The notes below the pieces were generated by a model. The model saw only the letters and a program-made list of their open reading frames with translations, was not told the DNA's origin and ran no database searches. A program made the position numbers and the translations under genes. A DNA stretch of 64,000 nt from positions 62,001-126,000 of the forward strand of contig NZ_FOFV01000003.1 of assembly GCF_900111005.1 (NCBI RefSeq), read 5' to 3'. This document shows positions 18,436-28,478 of this stretch, piece after piece; position 1 is the first letter of the stretch, and the number at the start of each line of letters is the position of its first letter. Origin of the DNA: Lentzea albida. GTDB lineage: Bacteria > Actinomycetota > Actinomycetes > Mycobacteriales > Pseudonocardiaceae.

Positions 18436-20037
18436 TCAGGGCCTCCTGGAGGCCAGTGACGCGCTCAGAGCCGCCGCCGCGCCGAGCACACCGCACGTGA
18501 GCCCCATCGACGTCGTCGGCTCGTGCTCGAGCAGCACCGACACGAGCAGCCACACGGCGACGCCGAGCGTGAACCCGAGCGGCACCGACGCGATCACCGC
18601 CGCCATCCCGGTCTGCCTGCGGCGCAACGCCCGCAGGTTGGACTCCAGGTAGGCGAACGCGAAGAGCAGGAGCAGCACCGACCCGGTGCCCATGAGGCTC
18701 AGCCACGGCGTCTGGTTCGACACGAGCAGCAGCTCCCGGCCGTCGATCGACGCCAGCACCGCCCCGCCGACGATCCAGCGCGTGGCGCCGGGCAGTTCGA
18801 ACCCGGCCGGTCCGCGCCCGACGTCGGCCAGCTCGATGCCCGCCAGGCTCACGACGAGCCTTTCCCCCTGCTCCACGACGGGGTTCGCGAGGTTCGTGGT
18901 GATCTCGGGCAGCCCGCGGTCCGTGCCCGTGAACGGCACCACGGCCATCGCGATCAACGCGAGCGCGGCCACCAGCCACAGCGCCCACGGCGTGGACGGC
19001 GGCTTGATCACCTGGGCGGCGGGCACGAGCGTGCTGCTGCCGCTCAGCCGTGCGGCTGGAACGGGGTCCACGAGCGTGGCGCGGACCCGTTGTCCCGTCA
19101 GCGTCACCGTGTCGCGTTCAGGCACGGGCCGCAGCGACGGACGCGTCGATGACGACGACACCTGCGGTGCGAGGTGCACGGGCATGCCGAGGCGCACGAG
19201 CCAGTCCGGCCCGAACAGGTGGCCGGCCGCGCCCGCCAGGTCGATGGCGAACGTCTCGGCGTTGCGGTAGCGCGCCTCCGGCTCCCGCGCGATGCTGCGC
19301 ATCACCACGCCTGCGAGGGGTTCCGGCACCTTCGGCAACGGCCGCGGCTCCTGGAACACCCGCTTCTGGATCATCGCGATCGGACCGCCACCGCGTTCGA
19401 ACGGCAGGTCGCCGCAGAGCAGCTCGTAGAGCATCGTGCCGGTCGCGTAGACGTCCGCCGCGGGCGAGAGCGGGTTGCCCATCGCCTGTTCCGGCGCGAT
19501 GTACGCGGGCGTGCCGAGCACCGCGCCACCGTGCGTCACGAGCGTCGCGCCCTCCGACACCACCTGGGAGATCCCGAAGTCCGCCACCTTCACCACGCCG
19601 TTGGAGGTGAAGAGGAGGTTCTTGGGCTTCACGTCGAGGTGCAGCACACCGGCCTCGTGCGCGGCGTGCAGCCCGGACAACGCCGCCAGCACGATGCCGC
19701 AGGACTGCTGGGCCGTCAGCCCGTCACCCGCGAACCGCGACCAGACCGTGCCGCCGTCGAGCCGTTCCATCACCAGCAGGTGCTCGCCCTGCTGCCGGAC
19801 GTAGTCGTAGACCGGCACGATGTGCGGGTGGTCGAGGCGGGCCAGCAGCCGTGCCTCGTGTTCGAAGCGCTCGCTCATCCGCGGGTCCTCGGCGACGGCG
19901 TGCGGCAGCCGTTTGATCGCCACGGGACGGCCCAGCCGGCGGTGCACACCACCGTAGACGACGCCCATGCCGCCCTCACCGATCTGCTCGCCGACGGCGT
20001 ACTGGGGCAGGGCGGCGACCACACTGGACTGGTTCAC
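18436..20037 (-). CDS. Membrane Ser/Thr protein kinase (PknB-like catalytic domain)
   Basis: 533 residues. The kinase domain spans about 12-275: glycine loop IGEGGMGVVY, Lys42 in VAIKRLP, catalytic loop HLDVKPKN with Asp135 (Leu replaces the usual Arg before Asp) and DFG Asp153. A Pro/Ser linker leads to a membrane helix at 351-369, an outside domain of about 75 residues, and three more helices (about 445-463, 477-503, 510-529). That four-helix tail is unlike the usual PASTA-type kinases. The GTG start overlaps the stop of the upstream gene by four bases, so kinase and exported partner are translationally coupled. Confidence 0.88.
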   Translation of the reverse strand: MNQSSVVAALPQYAVGEQIGEGGMGVVYGGVHRRLGRPVAIKRLPHAVAEDPRMSERFEHEARLLARLDHPHIVPVYDYVRQQGEHLLVMERLDGGTVWSRFAGDGLTAQQSCGIVLAALSGLHAAHEAGVLHLDVKPKNLLFTSNGVVKVADFGISQVVSEGATLVTHGGAVLGTPAYIAPEQAMGNPLSPAADVYATGTMLYELLCGDLPFERGGGPIAMIQKRVFQEPRPLPKVPEPLAGVVMRSIAREPEARYRNAETFAIDLAGAAGHLFGPDWLVRLGMPVHLAPQVSSSSTRPSLRPVPERDTVTLTGQRVRATLVDPVPAARLSGSSTLVPAAQVIKPPSTPWALWLVAALALIAMAVVPFTGTDRGLPEITTNLANPVVEQGERLVVSLAGIELADVGRGPAGFELPGATRWIVGGAVLASIDGRELLLVSNQTPWLSLMGTGSVLLLLFAFAYLESNLRALRRRQTGMAAVIASVPLGFTLGVAVWLLVSVLLEHEPTTSMGLTCGVLGAAAALSASLASRRP

Positions 20038-20801
20038 AGCCGGAACCTCACGGTCTCCGCATCCACAGAGGACGGTTGCCGTTCGCCCGGATGTGGCGTC
20101 ACATAGCCAAGAACAAACGCGGCCGCGGCGGCGCCCACGATGAACGGGATCTCGGCCGTGGGCGACGGCGCCACGAGCCGCAGCACCGACAACGAGATCA
20201 CCGCGATTAGTCCCGTCCCGATGCCCGCGGGCAGGAACCGCATGGCCCGCTGCCACCGGTTCGCGGGCAGGCGCCGGCGGGCCAGCGCGATCAGCGCGCC
20301 CGCCCACGACAACGCCGTCAGCACCAGCACGCCCAGCCCGAACGCCCCGTAGACCGACCAGAGCGATCCCCGGATGTCCCCGGTCGTCTCGACCGACGCG
20401 ATGCTCTCCCGTTGCGTGTCGACGACCTCGACCGTGACCGGGAGGAGACCGATCGCCTGCGAACCCAGGTCCGTGGGCTCCAAGGGGAACGACCGGGTCT
20501 CGGAGCTGTTCGCGGGCACCTCGAACGGAACCGTTGTGTCGTAAGCGAAGAAGGTCAACGCCAGTGCGGTGCCGCTGATCCTCACGGTCTTGACGCGCTG
20601 CACGGTGCTCGTGTTGTTGCGGACCGTGATGGACACCTTGGCGGACCGCGACGGGTCCAGCACCAGGTTCCCTACTCCGACCGGCCTACCGTCCACATCG
20701 GCCTCGAGGATCACCGACCCGCCCTGTGCGGACGCCGCTGAGGGGAGCAGCATAATTCCGCACCACAGCAGTAAACCTGCACCGGCCATGCGACGTCTCA
20801 C
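20034..20801 (-). CDS. Exported membrane protein coupled to the Ser/Thr kinase (function unknown)
   Basis: 255 residues: signal peptide (MAGAGLLLWCGIMLLPSAASA), a beta-rich outside domain of about 120 residues (VSITVRNNTSTVQRVKTVRI looks like an immunoglobulin-like or CARDB-like fold), then three hydrophobic helices from about residue 145. GTG 20801 is supported by AAGG seven bases upstream. Its stop overlaps the kinase start, and the overall plan resembles the outside part of the kinase, so it may be a ligand-binding or regulatory partner (inference). No family was recognised. Confidence 0.75.
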   Translation of the reverse strand: MRRRMAGAGLLLWCGIMLLPSAASAQGGSVILEADVDGRPVGVGNLVLDPSRSAKVSITVRNNTSTVQRVKTVRISGTALALTFFAYDTTVPFEVPANSSETRSFPLEPTDLGSQAIGLLPVTVEVVDTQRESIASVETTGDIRGSLWSVYGAFGLGVLVLTALSWAGALIALARRRLPANRWQRAMRFLPAGIGTGLIAVISLSVLRLVAPSPTAEIPFIVGAAAAAFVLGYVTPHPGERQPSSVDAETVRFRL

Positions 20802-20835
20802 TAGCGCACCTTAGGTTCTGATCCGGGGAGAGGGA

Positions 20836-21723
20836 ATGCGGTCTTTAGGCTTACTCGTGGCCATGATGGCCGGTGTTACGGTGCTGAGCACCACACCGGC
20901 GACGGCCCAGCAGCCGCCCTCACTGAGTGCGGCGCCGCAGCCTGCCACAGCGGGCGGCCCCGTGACCATGACCTGGGGCGGATTCGTGACCTGCCGCGGG
21001 GTGAGCATCGTCTTCACGCTCGACGGCGTCCAGATCGCGGCGGCACCGTCGGCGTCGAGCGGCTCGGTCGGGGCGACCGTGCCGGCAGGCACCAGCGCCG
21101 GCAGCCACAAGCTCGAAGCCCGGTCGACGAACACGAAGTGCGGCACGGCGGGCACCGCGCTGCGCGTCGTCCTGCCGCCACCCGTCACCACGACGCGACC
21201 GCCCGTCACCACGCAGCCGCCCGTGACGAACCCGCCCGTCACCAACCCGCCCGTCACGACGCGTCCCCCGGTCGTCACCACCACGACGACCCCGGTGACC
21301 ACCACGACGACGACCACGACCACGACGACCCCGCCGTCCTCGTCCACGACCAACGCGCTGACCAACCCCGGTGACGGCGTCCTGGTCCTGGACAAGGACA
21401 ACATCCAGCCCGGCGACGACCTGACCGCGACCGGCACGGGCTGCCCCAAGGGCGCGAACGTGACGCTGAAGTCGCTCGGCCAGGACGTCGGCAGGACCAC
21501 CGCGGACGAGAACGGCACGTTCAGCTCCCCTGTGCGGTTCTCGAACATCGAACCAGGCCGCCACAAGGTGCTCGCGGAGTGCGGCATCGTGCTGGCGGGC
21601 AACGTCGACGTGACGCTGTCGAGCTCGTCCGGCGGCACGACCAGCACGCTCGTGGTGCTGCTCTTCTTCCTGCTCGTGGGAGCCGCGATGCTGCGCCGCC
21701 AGTTCTCCGGCCTGAGGCGCTGA
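20836..21723 (+). CDS. Cell-surface protein with Thr/Pro-rich stalk and C-terminal membrane anchor
   Basis: 295 residues: signal peptide (MRSLGLLVAMMAGVTVLSTTPATA), an Ig-like domain (about 25-115), a stalk of PPVTNPPVT-type repeats ending in a run of more than ten threonines (about 118-170), a second Ig-like domain (DKDNIQPGDDLTATGTGCPKG onward) and a C-terminal hydrophobic helix followed by RRQFSGLRR. The plan is of a wall-spanning anchored protein. GGAGAGGG precedes ATG 20836. It is divergent from the kinase/partner pair by 34 bases, so it may share their regulation. Confidence 0.82.
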   Translation: MRSLGLLVAMMAGVTVLSTTPATAQQPPSLSAAPQPATAGGPVTMTWGGFVTCRGVSIVFTLDGVQIAAAPSASSGSVGATVPAGTSAGSHKLEARSTNTKCGTAGTALRVVLPPPVTTTRPPVTTQPPVTNPPVTNPPVTTRPPVVTTTTTPVTTTTTTTTTTTPPSSSTTNALTNPGDGVLVLDKDNIQPGDDLTATGTGCPKGANVTLKSLGQDVGRTTADENGTFSSPVRFSNIEPGRHKVLAECGIVLAGNVDVTLSSSSGGTTSTLVVLLFFLLVGAAMLRRQFSGLRR

Positions 21724-21729
21724 AAAGGC

Positions 21730-21782
21730 GAACAACGCGAAAGGCCCCCTCTCCGCAGTAGAGGGGGCCTTTCGCGTTGTTC
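21730..21782. terminator. Very strong bidirectional terminator
   Basis: A perfect 23-base inverted repeat: arms 21730-21752 and 21760-21782 with a seven-base loop. It separates the convergent surface-protein gene and rbpA. Confidence 0.93.
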
Positions 21783-21803
21783 TCGAGAACTACCGAGCCA
21801 GAC

Positions 21804-22148
21804 TTACGGCTCTTCGCGCTGACGGCGCAGCTTGGCGAGAGCCTCTTCGAGGATCGCCTCGCCGTCCGCGTCGGAGCGCCGCTCCTTCACGTACGCAAGG
21901 TGCGTCTTGTACGGCTCGTTGCGCGGAGGCGCGGGTGGCGTCTGCTCGTCACGACCTGCCGGCAGGCCGCAGCGCGGACAGTCCCAGTTCTCCGGAACAT
22001 CCGCGTCGACCGCGAAGGAAGGACGGGACTCGTGACCGTTCGCGCACCAGTACGACACCCGACGACGAGGCGCGGACTCGCCGCGCTCCGATTCGCCCAT
22101 CGGGCCTGCGCCGACGCGGGTACCGCGAATCGCGTTACCACCGGACAT
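21804..22148 (-). CDS. rbpA: RNA polymerase-binding protein RbpA
   Basis: 114-residue actinobacterial transcription factor that binds RNA polymerase and the primary sigma factor and promotes open complexes. The N-terminal tail NAIRGTRVGAG, the central domain with two cysteine pairs (YWCANGH and WDCPRCG) and the C-terminal sigma-interaction segment (THLAYVKERRSDADGEAILEEAL) are all present. It sits downstream of secG on the same strand, a common order in this group. ATG 22148 lacks a strong ribosome site. Confidence 0.92.
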   Translation of the reverse strand: MSGGNAIRGTRVGAGPMGESERGESAPRRRVSYWCANGHESRPSFAVDADVPENWDCPRCGLPAGRDEQTPPAPPRNEPYKTHLAYVKERRSDADGEAILEEALAKLRRQREEP

Positions 22149-22214
22149 CGACCGTTACACCCCCACCAAGTGGTTACCCCAAGCCCCTGAGGGCTTCTGC
22201 CGCTGAACGGAAGA

Positions 22215-22454
22215 TCAGGCTCCGGGGAGCTTGATCAGCAGCCCGATGCCCACGATGGCGATGACCCAGATCGCGCCGACGAAGAGCGTCAGGCGGTCGA
22301 GGTTCTTCTCGACAACGGAGGAACCGGACAGACTCGACTGCATACCGCCGCCGAACAGCGAAGAAAGGCCGCCACCACGGCCGCGGTGCAAGAGCACGAG
22401 CAGCACCAGCAGCACGCTGGAGACGATCAACAGGATCTGCAGGAACAGGATCAT
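22215..22454 (-). CDS. secG: Preprotein translocase subunit SecG
   Basis: 79-residue SecG, a small partner of SecYE in the membrane. Two hydrophobic helices (residues 2-20 and about 54-75) flank the conserved loop HRGRGGGLSSLFGGG. GAGG five bases ahead of ATG 22454 fixes the start. It follows tpiA, the usual actinobacterial arrangement, but 175 bases separate them, so it may have its own promoter. Confidence 0.95.
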   Translation of the reverse strand: MILFLQILLIVSSVLLVLLVLLHRGRGGGLSSLFGGGMQSSLSGSSVVEKNLDRLTLFVGAIWVIAIVGIGLLIKLPGA

Positions 22455-22629
22455 TTCTTCCTCGCTGTCAGGCAGCCGACGCCATAGAGTACCTGTTCGA
22501 CTGCCGAACGTGTGCAACCAGTGGGATTAGGGAGTACGTGCAGCGGCCACCCACTTTAGCCCCCGTGTCCGGCGCTCAGCGGTGCATCGGAACAGCGGGC
22601 CGGGCGGGTGGCCGGAGCACGTGGTCAAC

Positions 22630-23418
22630 TTAGGGCAGCGGCCCGCCGGCAGCCAGAGCGCACAGCTTGGTGAACTCGTCGGCCTGCAGGCTGGCACCGC
22701 CGACGAGAGCGCCGTCGATGTCCTTCTGCTGGATCAGTTCACCGATGTTCGACGACTTCACCGAACCGCCGTACAGCACGCGCACGACAGCGGCGGTCTC
22801 CTCGCCGTACTTCTCCGCCACGAACGACCGGACGGCCGAGCAGACCTCCTGCGCGTCCGCGGACGACGCGGTCTTGCCGGTGCCGATGGCCCACACGGGC
22901 TCGTAGGCGAACACGATCTTGGCGACCTGCTCGGCGGAGAAGCCCTTCAGGCCGTCCTCCAGCTGCTGGCGCACCAGCTCCAGGTGGCCCTTGGCCTCGC
23001 GCACGTCGAGCTTCTCGCCGAAGCAGAAGATCGGGGTGACGTCGACCTTCAGCGCCGCCTTGACCTTGGCGTTGACGATGGCGTCCGTCTCGCCGTGGTA
23101 CTCGCGGCGCTCGGAGTGCCCGACGACCACGTAGTGGCAGCCGAGCTTCGCGATCATCGGGCCGGAGACCTCACCGGTGTAGGCACCGGAGTCGTGCTGC
23201 GAGATGTCCTGCGCGCCGTACTTGATCAGCAGCTTGTCGCCGTCGACCAGCGTCTGGATGCTGCGGATGTCCACGAACGGCGGGAGGACCGCCACCTCGA
23301 CCTTGGCGAAGTACTTCTCCGGCAGGGAGAAGGCGATCTTCTGCACGAGGCCGATCGCCTCGAGGTGGTTGAGGTTCATCTTCCAGTTGCCCGCGATGAG
23401 CGGGAGCCGGGCTGCCAT
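22630..23418 (-). CDS. tpiA: Triosephosphate isomerase
   Basis: 262-residue TIM-barrel enzyme interconverting dihydroxyacetone phosphate and glyceraldehyde 3-phosphate. Catalytic residues are visible: Lys13 in NWKMN, His101 in VGHSERR and Glu173 in [11 protein letters not shown]; the phosphate loop YGGSVKSSN is intact. The ATG overlaps the pgk stop by one base (TGATG), so translation is coupled. Confidence 0.97.
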   Translation of the reverse strand: MAARLPLIAGNWKMNLNHLEAIGLVQKIAFSLPEKYFAKVEVAVLPPFVDIRSIQTLVDGDKLLIKYGAQDISQHDSGAYTGEVSGPMIAKLGCHYVVVGHSERREYHGETDAIVNAKVKAALKVDVTPIFCFGEKLDVREAKGHLELVRQQLEDGLKGFSAEQVAKIVFAYEPVWAIGTGKTASSADAQEVCSAVRSFVAEKYGEETAAVVRVLYGGSVKSSNIGELIQQKDIDGALVGGASLQADEFTKLCALAAGGPLP

Positions 23419-24611
23419 CAGGACTCCAAAACGCTGATGCCGGGGAGTTCCTTGCCCTCCAGGAACTCCAGGGACGCGCCACCACCGGTGGAGATGTGCG
23501 AGAAGCCGTCCTCGGGCAGGCCCAGCGCGCGCACCGCGGCCGCCGAGTCGCCGCCACCGACGACGGTGAACGCGTCGGACTTCACGAGGGCCTCGGCGAC
23601 GGCACGGGTGCCGCCGGAGTAGGTCTCGATCTCGAAGACGCCCATCGGGCCGTTCCAGAACACCGTCTTGGCGTCGGCGAGCTTCGAGGCGAACAGCTCG
23701 CGCGACTTCGGGCCGATGTCGAGGCCCATCTTGTCCGCGGGGATCGCGTCGGTGCCGACGACGTCGTGCTCGACGTTGCCGAACTCGGCCGTGACCAGCA
23801 CGTCGACCGGCAGCACGAGCTCGACGCCGCGCTTGTCGGCCTCCTCGAGGAAGCCCTTGACCTGGTCGAGCTGGTCCTCCTGCAGCAGCGACGTGCCGAC
23901 CTCGTGGCCCTGGGCCTTGAGGAACGTGTACGCCATGCCGCCACCGATGAGCAGCTTGTCGACCTTGGACAGCAGGTTCGCGATGACGCCGAGCTTGTCG
24001 GACACCTTCGCGCCGCCGAGCACCACGACGTACGGGCGCTCCAGGTCGTCGGTGAGCTTCTTGAGGACCTTCAGCTCGGCCTCGACGAGACCGCCGACGT
24101 AGGCGGGCAGCTTCTGCGCCACGTCGTAGACCGAGGCCTGCTTGCGGTGCACCACGCCGAAGCCGTCGGACACGAACGCGTCCGCGAACGAGGCCAGCTC
24201 GTCCGCGAGCTCCGCGCGCTCGGCGTCGACCTTCGAGGTCTCGCGGGCGTCGAAGCGGACGTTCTCCAGCATCGCGACGCCGCCGTCGGTGAGCGCGCCG
24301 ACCACGGACGTGGCGGACGGGCCGACGAGGTCGGAGGCGAGCGGGACCTCGGTGCCGAGCAGCTCACCGAGGCGAGCGGCGGCCGGGGCCAGGGAGAACT
24401 TGGGGTCCGGCTCGCCCTTGGGGCGGCCGAGGTGAGCGGTGACGATCACGCGGGCACCGGCGTCGGCCAGTGCCTTGATCGTCGGCACCGACGCGCGCAC
24501 GCGGCCGTCGTCGGTGATCTTGTCTCCGTCGAGGGGGACGTTCAGGTCGGCGCGCACCAGGACGCGCCGACCCGCGACACCCTCGGCGAGCAGGTCGCTG
24601 AGAGTCTTCAC
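23418..24611 (-). CDS. pgk: Phosphoglycerate kinase
   Basis: 397-residue enzyme making ATP from 1,3-bisphosphoglycerate. The N-domain signature [21 protein letters not shown] and ENVRF and the nucleotide-binding [20 protein letters not shown] and GGGDSAAAV are all present. The GTG at 24611 gives the standard start (VKTLSDL); the frame stays open further upstream but lacks homology. It is the middle gene of gap-pgk-tpiA. Confidence 0.97.
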   Translation of the reverse strand: MKTLSDLLAEGVAGRRVLVRADLNVPLDGDKITDDGRVRASVPTIKALADAGARVIVTAHLGRPKGEPDPKFSLAPAAARLGELLGTEVPLASDLVGPSATSVVGALTDGGVAMLENVRFDARETSKVDAERAELADELASFADAFVSDGFGVVHRKQASVYDVAQKLPAYVGGLVEAELKVLKKLTDDLERPYVVVLGGAKVSDKLGVIANLLSKVDKLLIGGGMAYTFLKAQGHEVGTSLLQEDQLDQVKGFLEEADKRGVELVLPVDVLVTAEFGNVEHDVVGTDAIPADKMGLDIGPKSRELFASKLADAKTVFWNGPMGVFEIETYSGGTRAVAEALVKSDAFTVVGGGDSAAAVRALGLPEDGFSHISTGGGASLEFLEGKELPGISVLES

Positions 24612-24628
24612 TGACTGTCCGCCCCTGC

Positions 24629-25708
<1,080 letters not shown>

Positions 25709-25749
25709 TAGTGCGTATCTCTTGATCGAGCCAGAAATATGGCCCCTGA

Positions 25750-25956
25750 TTAGGCCGTTCGGCGGCGGAGGGCGCGGAGCATCCAGAGGTACGCGCTCAG
25801 TTCCTCTGCCGCCTCCGCGGCGGTCCGGCAAGCCTCCGGACCGGTGTCCTGCGCGTCGCGTCCGACGACGGCCGCGATGCGCGCGAGCCACTCGTCCACC
25901 ACGGGGCGGTCCTGGGGAGGCACGATCGGGTCCTGCGGTCTGCTCTGCGCTGTCAT
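25750..25956 (-). CDS. Small protein of unknown function
   Basis: 68 residues (MTAQSRPQDPIVPPQDRP...), acidic helical centre and a basic C-terminus (LWMLRALRRRTA). No family recognised. It is divergent from the LuxR-type regulator at 26047 with 90 bases between. Many bases ahead of the ATG are G-rich (GGGGG directly before it). The frame continues far upstream as a shadow of the regulator gene, which lowers confidence. Confidence 0.5.
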   Translation of the reverse strand: MTAQSRPQDPIVPPQDRPVVDEWLARIAAVVGRDAQDTGPEACRTAAEAAEELSAYLWMLRALRRRTA

Positions 25957-26010
25957 CCCCCGATCGTCCCCACGGCCGGGAGGCGGCTTCAATACCCCGA
26001 AACAGCGGGT

Positions 26011-26039
26011 GTTACAGCCCGTTACGCACCCGGTACGGT
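26011..26039 (+). promoter_or_regulatory. Promoter of the LuxR-type regulator, probably leaderless
   Basis: GTTACA (26011-26016), 17 bases, TACGGT (26034-26039), then seven bases to ATG 26047. The spacing places the transcript start at or next to the A of the ATG. Confidence 0.5.
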
Positions 26040-26046
26040 CGAGGTC

Positions 26047-28404
26047 ATGACGGCCGGTGCCACATGCGTGACGTGTGGAAACCCGCTCGCCGAGGCGGTT
26101 GCGGGCCGGCGCTACTGCTCGAACGCGTGCCGTCAGCGCGCCTACCGCGAACGCACCTCCGCCCGTGACGAGACCGCCGCGCCCGTCTCGCCCCTGCCCG
26201 CACCCCTCGACAGCTTCGTGGGCCGGCGGGAGGAACTCGCCGCGCTCGCCCGCCACGACGGCGACCGCCTCGTGTCGCTGGTCGGCCCGGCGGGAGCGGG
26301 CAAGACCCGGCTCGCGCTCCAGCACGTGAGCAGACGCGCTGATCAGACGTGGTGGACGGCGTTGGCGCCCGCGTCCGACGCCGTGCAGGCGATCCACGCC
26401 GCGGTCGGCGCGCACCCGGTGCCGCAGCACTCCGCGCGCGACGCGGTGGTCGCCGAGGTCGAGCGGCACCGGCGGCCGTTGCTCGTGCTCGACAACTGCG
26501 AGCACCTGCTGGCCGACGTCGCCGGCGTCGTGGCGGAGCTGCTGGCCCGGTGCCCGCGGCTGCGCGTCCTGGTGACGTCGCGGGAGCCCCTGCGCCTCGC
26601 CGGGGAGCGGGTCTTCGCGGTCGGTGAGCTGGACCTGCCGCCCGCGGACGCCGACCTCGCCGAGGCCCTGCGGCACGACGCCGTGGCGCTGTTCCGCGAC
26701 CGCGCCGCGTCGGTGGACCGCTCGTTCGAGGTGGACGCGTCCAACGTCGCCGACGTCGTCGCGGTGTGCCGTTCGCTCGACGGCATGCCGCTGGCCATCG
26801 AACTGGCCGCGCGGCGCATCACCGTCCTGTCCCCCGCCGACGTCCTCGCCCGCCTGGGCGACCGCCTCGCGTTGCTGACCGGGCCGCGCGCCGCCGACGA
26901 CCGGCACCGCACGCTGCGGACCGCGATCGGCTGGAGCTACGACCTGCTGACCGAGGACGAGCAGGCCGCGTCCCGCCGGCTCGCGGTGCTGGGCGTGCCG
27001 TTCGACCTCGGGGTGGCGAGCGCGGTGTGCGGCGTCCCCGACGCCCTGGAGCTGCTGAGCAGCCTCGAACAGAAGTCGCTGCTGGTGGTCGACCGCGTCG
27101 GCGGCCACACGACGTTCCGCCAGCTCGAATCCGTCCGCCTCTACTGCCACGAACGCGCCATCGCGTACGGCGACATCTCTCTCGTGGCCGACCGTGTGGT
27201 CGAGTGGGTGTGTTCGCTCGTGGAGCCGGAGATCTCGTCGTTCTTCCCGTCCCCGCCCGTCGTGCTGCGCCTGGACCGGAACGTGGGCCTGCTCGCCCTG
27301 GCCGCGACCAGGACCGCGGAGACCGGCGACTGGTCCCGCCACGCACTGGCGATCGTCGCGATGGCCTGGACGTCCACCCCGCGCGGCCCCCGCGGCGCCC
27401 CCACCGAACTGCTGCACCGCGCGCTGTCGCAGCACCTGCCGCCGGAGTACCGCAGCGTCCTCGCGGTGCTGGCGGCGATGCACCACCGGACACGCGGCGG
27501 CTGGCACGCGACCCGCCGGTTCGCCGAGGAGTCGCTGGCGATCGAACGCGCCGACGGCCGCCGCCCCGGCACCACGGCCCGCGCCCTGGAGGTCCTCGCC
27601 TCCGCCGAGGCCCACACCGGCGACCCGTCCGCGGCCTGGCGCCTGTTCGACGAGGCCGCCACGCTGCTGCACGACCCGGACGACAAACTGGCCAGGGCCA
27701 TCCTCCTGAACTCCTACGGCTGGACCCTGCTGCAACACGGCTTCGCCGACCGCGCGGCACCACTGGTCCGCGAGGCCCTGACGCTCATCCGCCTGGCAGG
27801 CCTGCCGCACATGCTCAACCCGGTCCTGCACACCGCGGGCGCGATCGCGTTGGCGCGCAAGGACCACGCCGAGGCCGTCGAGGTGTTCCGCGAGGGCCTG
27901 GAGGTCGGTTCGGAGCACCCCCTCGACCAGTACTACGACCTGGAAGGCCTGGCACTGGGCCTGCTGGGCGTGGGCTCCGACGACGAGCGCGCCCTCTCGT
28001 TGCTCACGGCCGCGGCGCTGGTCCGCACCCGTTACGACTTCCGCGCGGAGCCGTACTGGCAGGCCCTGCTGGACGACGCCCGTGAGGTCTGCCGCGACAG
28101 GCTGAGCGCGGCCCGCCTGCGCGCCGCCGAGTCGACGGGCGAGCGCATGTCGTTGGCACAGGCCATCTCCTACGCGCTGACCGCACAACCGCTCGCCGAC
28201 ACCGGCGGCGTGGTCTCGGCCCGCGAACTGCACGTGGCGACGCTGGTGGCGGAGGGGCTGACCAACCGGCAGATCGGGCAACGGCTGGGCATCTCACCGC
28301 ACACCGTGGCGCGGCACGTCACGCACGCCCGGTCGAAGCTGGGGCTGCGGTCGCGGGCACAGCTCGCCGTGTGGGCGGGGCGGCAGACGCCGGAGGGTTC
28401 GTAG
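26047..28404 (+). CDS. Zinc-finger/ATPase/TPR/LuxR transcriptional regulator
   Basis: 785 residues. An N-terminal zinc-ribbon (Cys7, Cys10, Cys24, Cys28, ending CRQRAYRER) precedes a STAND/NB-ARC-type ATPase with P-loop GPAGAGKT (80-87), Walker B LLVLDNCEH (about 150-158) and SLDGMPLAIELAA; then TPR-like helices (about 440-690) and a LuxR-type helix-turn-helix at the C-terminus (ARELHVATLVAEGLTNRQIGQRLGIS, cut here into parts: GLTNRQIGQRLGISPHTVARHV). Such proteins are signal-integrating activators. The zinc ribbon is an added feature compared with ordinary LAL regulators. Target genes are unknown. Confidence 0.85.
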   Translation: MTAGATCVTCGNPLAEAVAGRRYCSNACRQRAYRERTSARDETAAPVSPLPAPLDSFVGRREELAALARHDGDRLVSLVGPAGAGKTRLALQHVSRRADQTWWTALAPASDAVQAIHAAVGAHPVPQHSARDAVVAEVERHRRPLLVLDNCEHLLADVAGVVAELLARCPRLRVLVTSREPLRLAGERVFAVGELDLPPADADLAEALRHDAVALFRDRAASVDRSFEVDASNVADVVAVCRSLDGMPLAIELAARRITVLSPADVLARLGDRLALLTGPRAADDRHRTLRTAIGWSYDLLTEDEQAASRRLAVLGVPFDLGVASAVCGVPDALELLSSLEQKSLLVVDRVGGHTTFRQLESVRLYCHERAIAYGDISLVADRVVEWVCSLVEPEISSFFPSPPVVLRLDRNVGLLALAATRTAETGDWSRHALAIVAMAWTSTPRGPRGAPTELLHRALSQHLPPEYRSVLAVLAAMHHRTRGGWHATRRFAEESLAIERADGRRPGTTARALEVLASAEAHTGDPSAAWRLFDEAATLLHDPDDKLARAILLNSYGWTLLQHGFADRAAPLVREALTLIRLAGLPHMLNPVLHTAGAIALARKDHAEAVEVFREGLEVGSEHPLDQYYDLEGLALGLLGVGSDDERALSLLTAAALVRTRYDFRAEPYWQALLDDAREVCRDRLSAARLRAAESTGERMSLAQAISYALTAQPLADTGGVVSARELHVATLVAEGLTNRQIGQRLGISPHTVARHVTHARSKLGLRSRAQLAVWAGRQTPEGS

Positions 28405-28437
28405 AGCTCGTTCAGGACGTACGGCTTGAAGTGCGAA

Positions 28438-28460
28438 GGCGCGGCTTCCGCCACCGCGCC
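28438..28460. terminator. Putative terminator between the LuxR regulator and whiA
   Basis: GGCGCGG (28438-28444) pairs perfectly with CCGCGCC (28454-28460) across a nine-base loop, between two convergent genes. Short stem and no T-run, so moderate confidence. Confidence 0.5.
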
Positions 28461-28478
28461 CGCCTCAGTCCGCGCCCG

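Noticed and set aside
25957-28281. Long upstream extension of the small minus-strand gene through the LuxR regulator gene
   Set aside because: The extension is a shadow of the regulator, with low-complexity Gln/Arg/Gly-rich translation.
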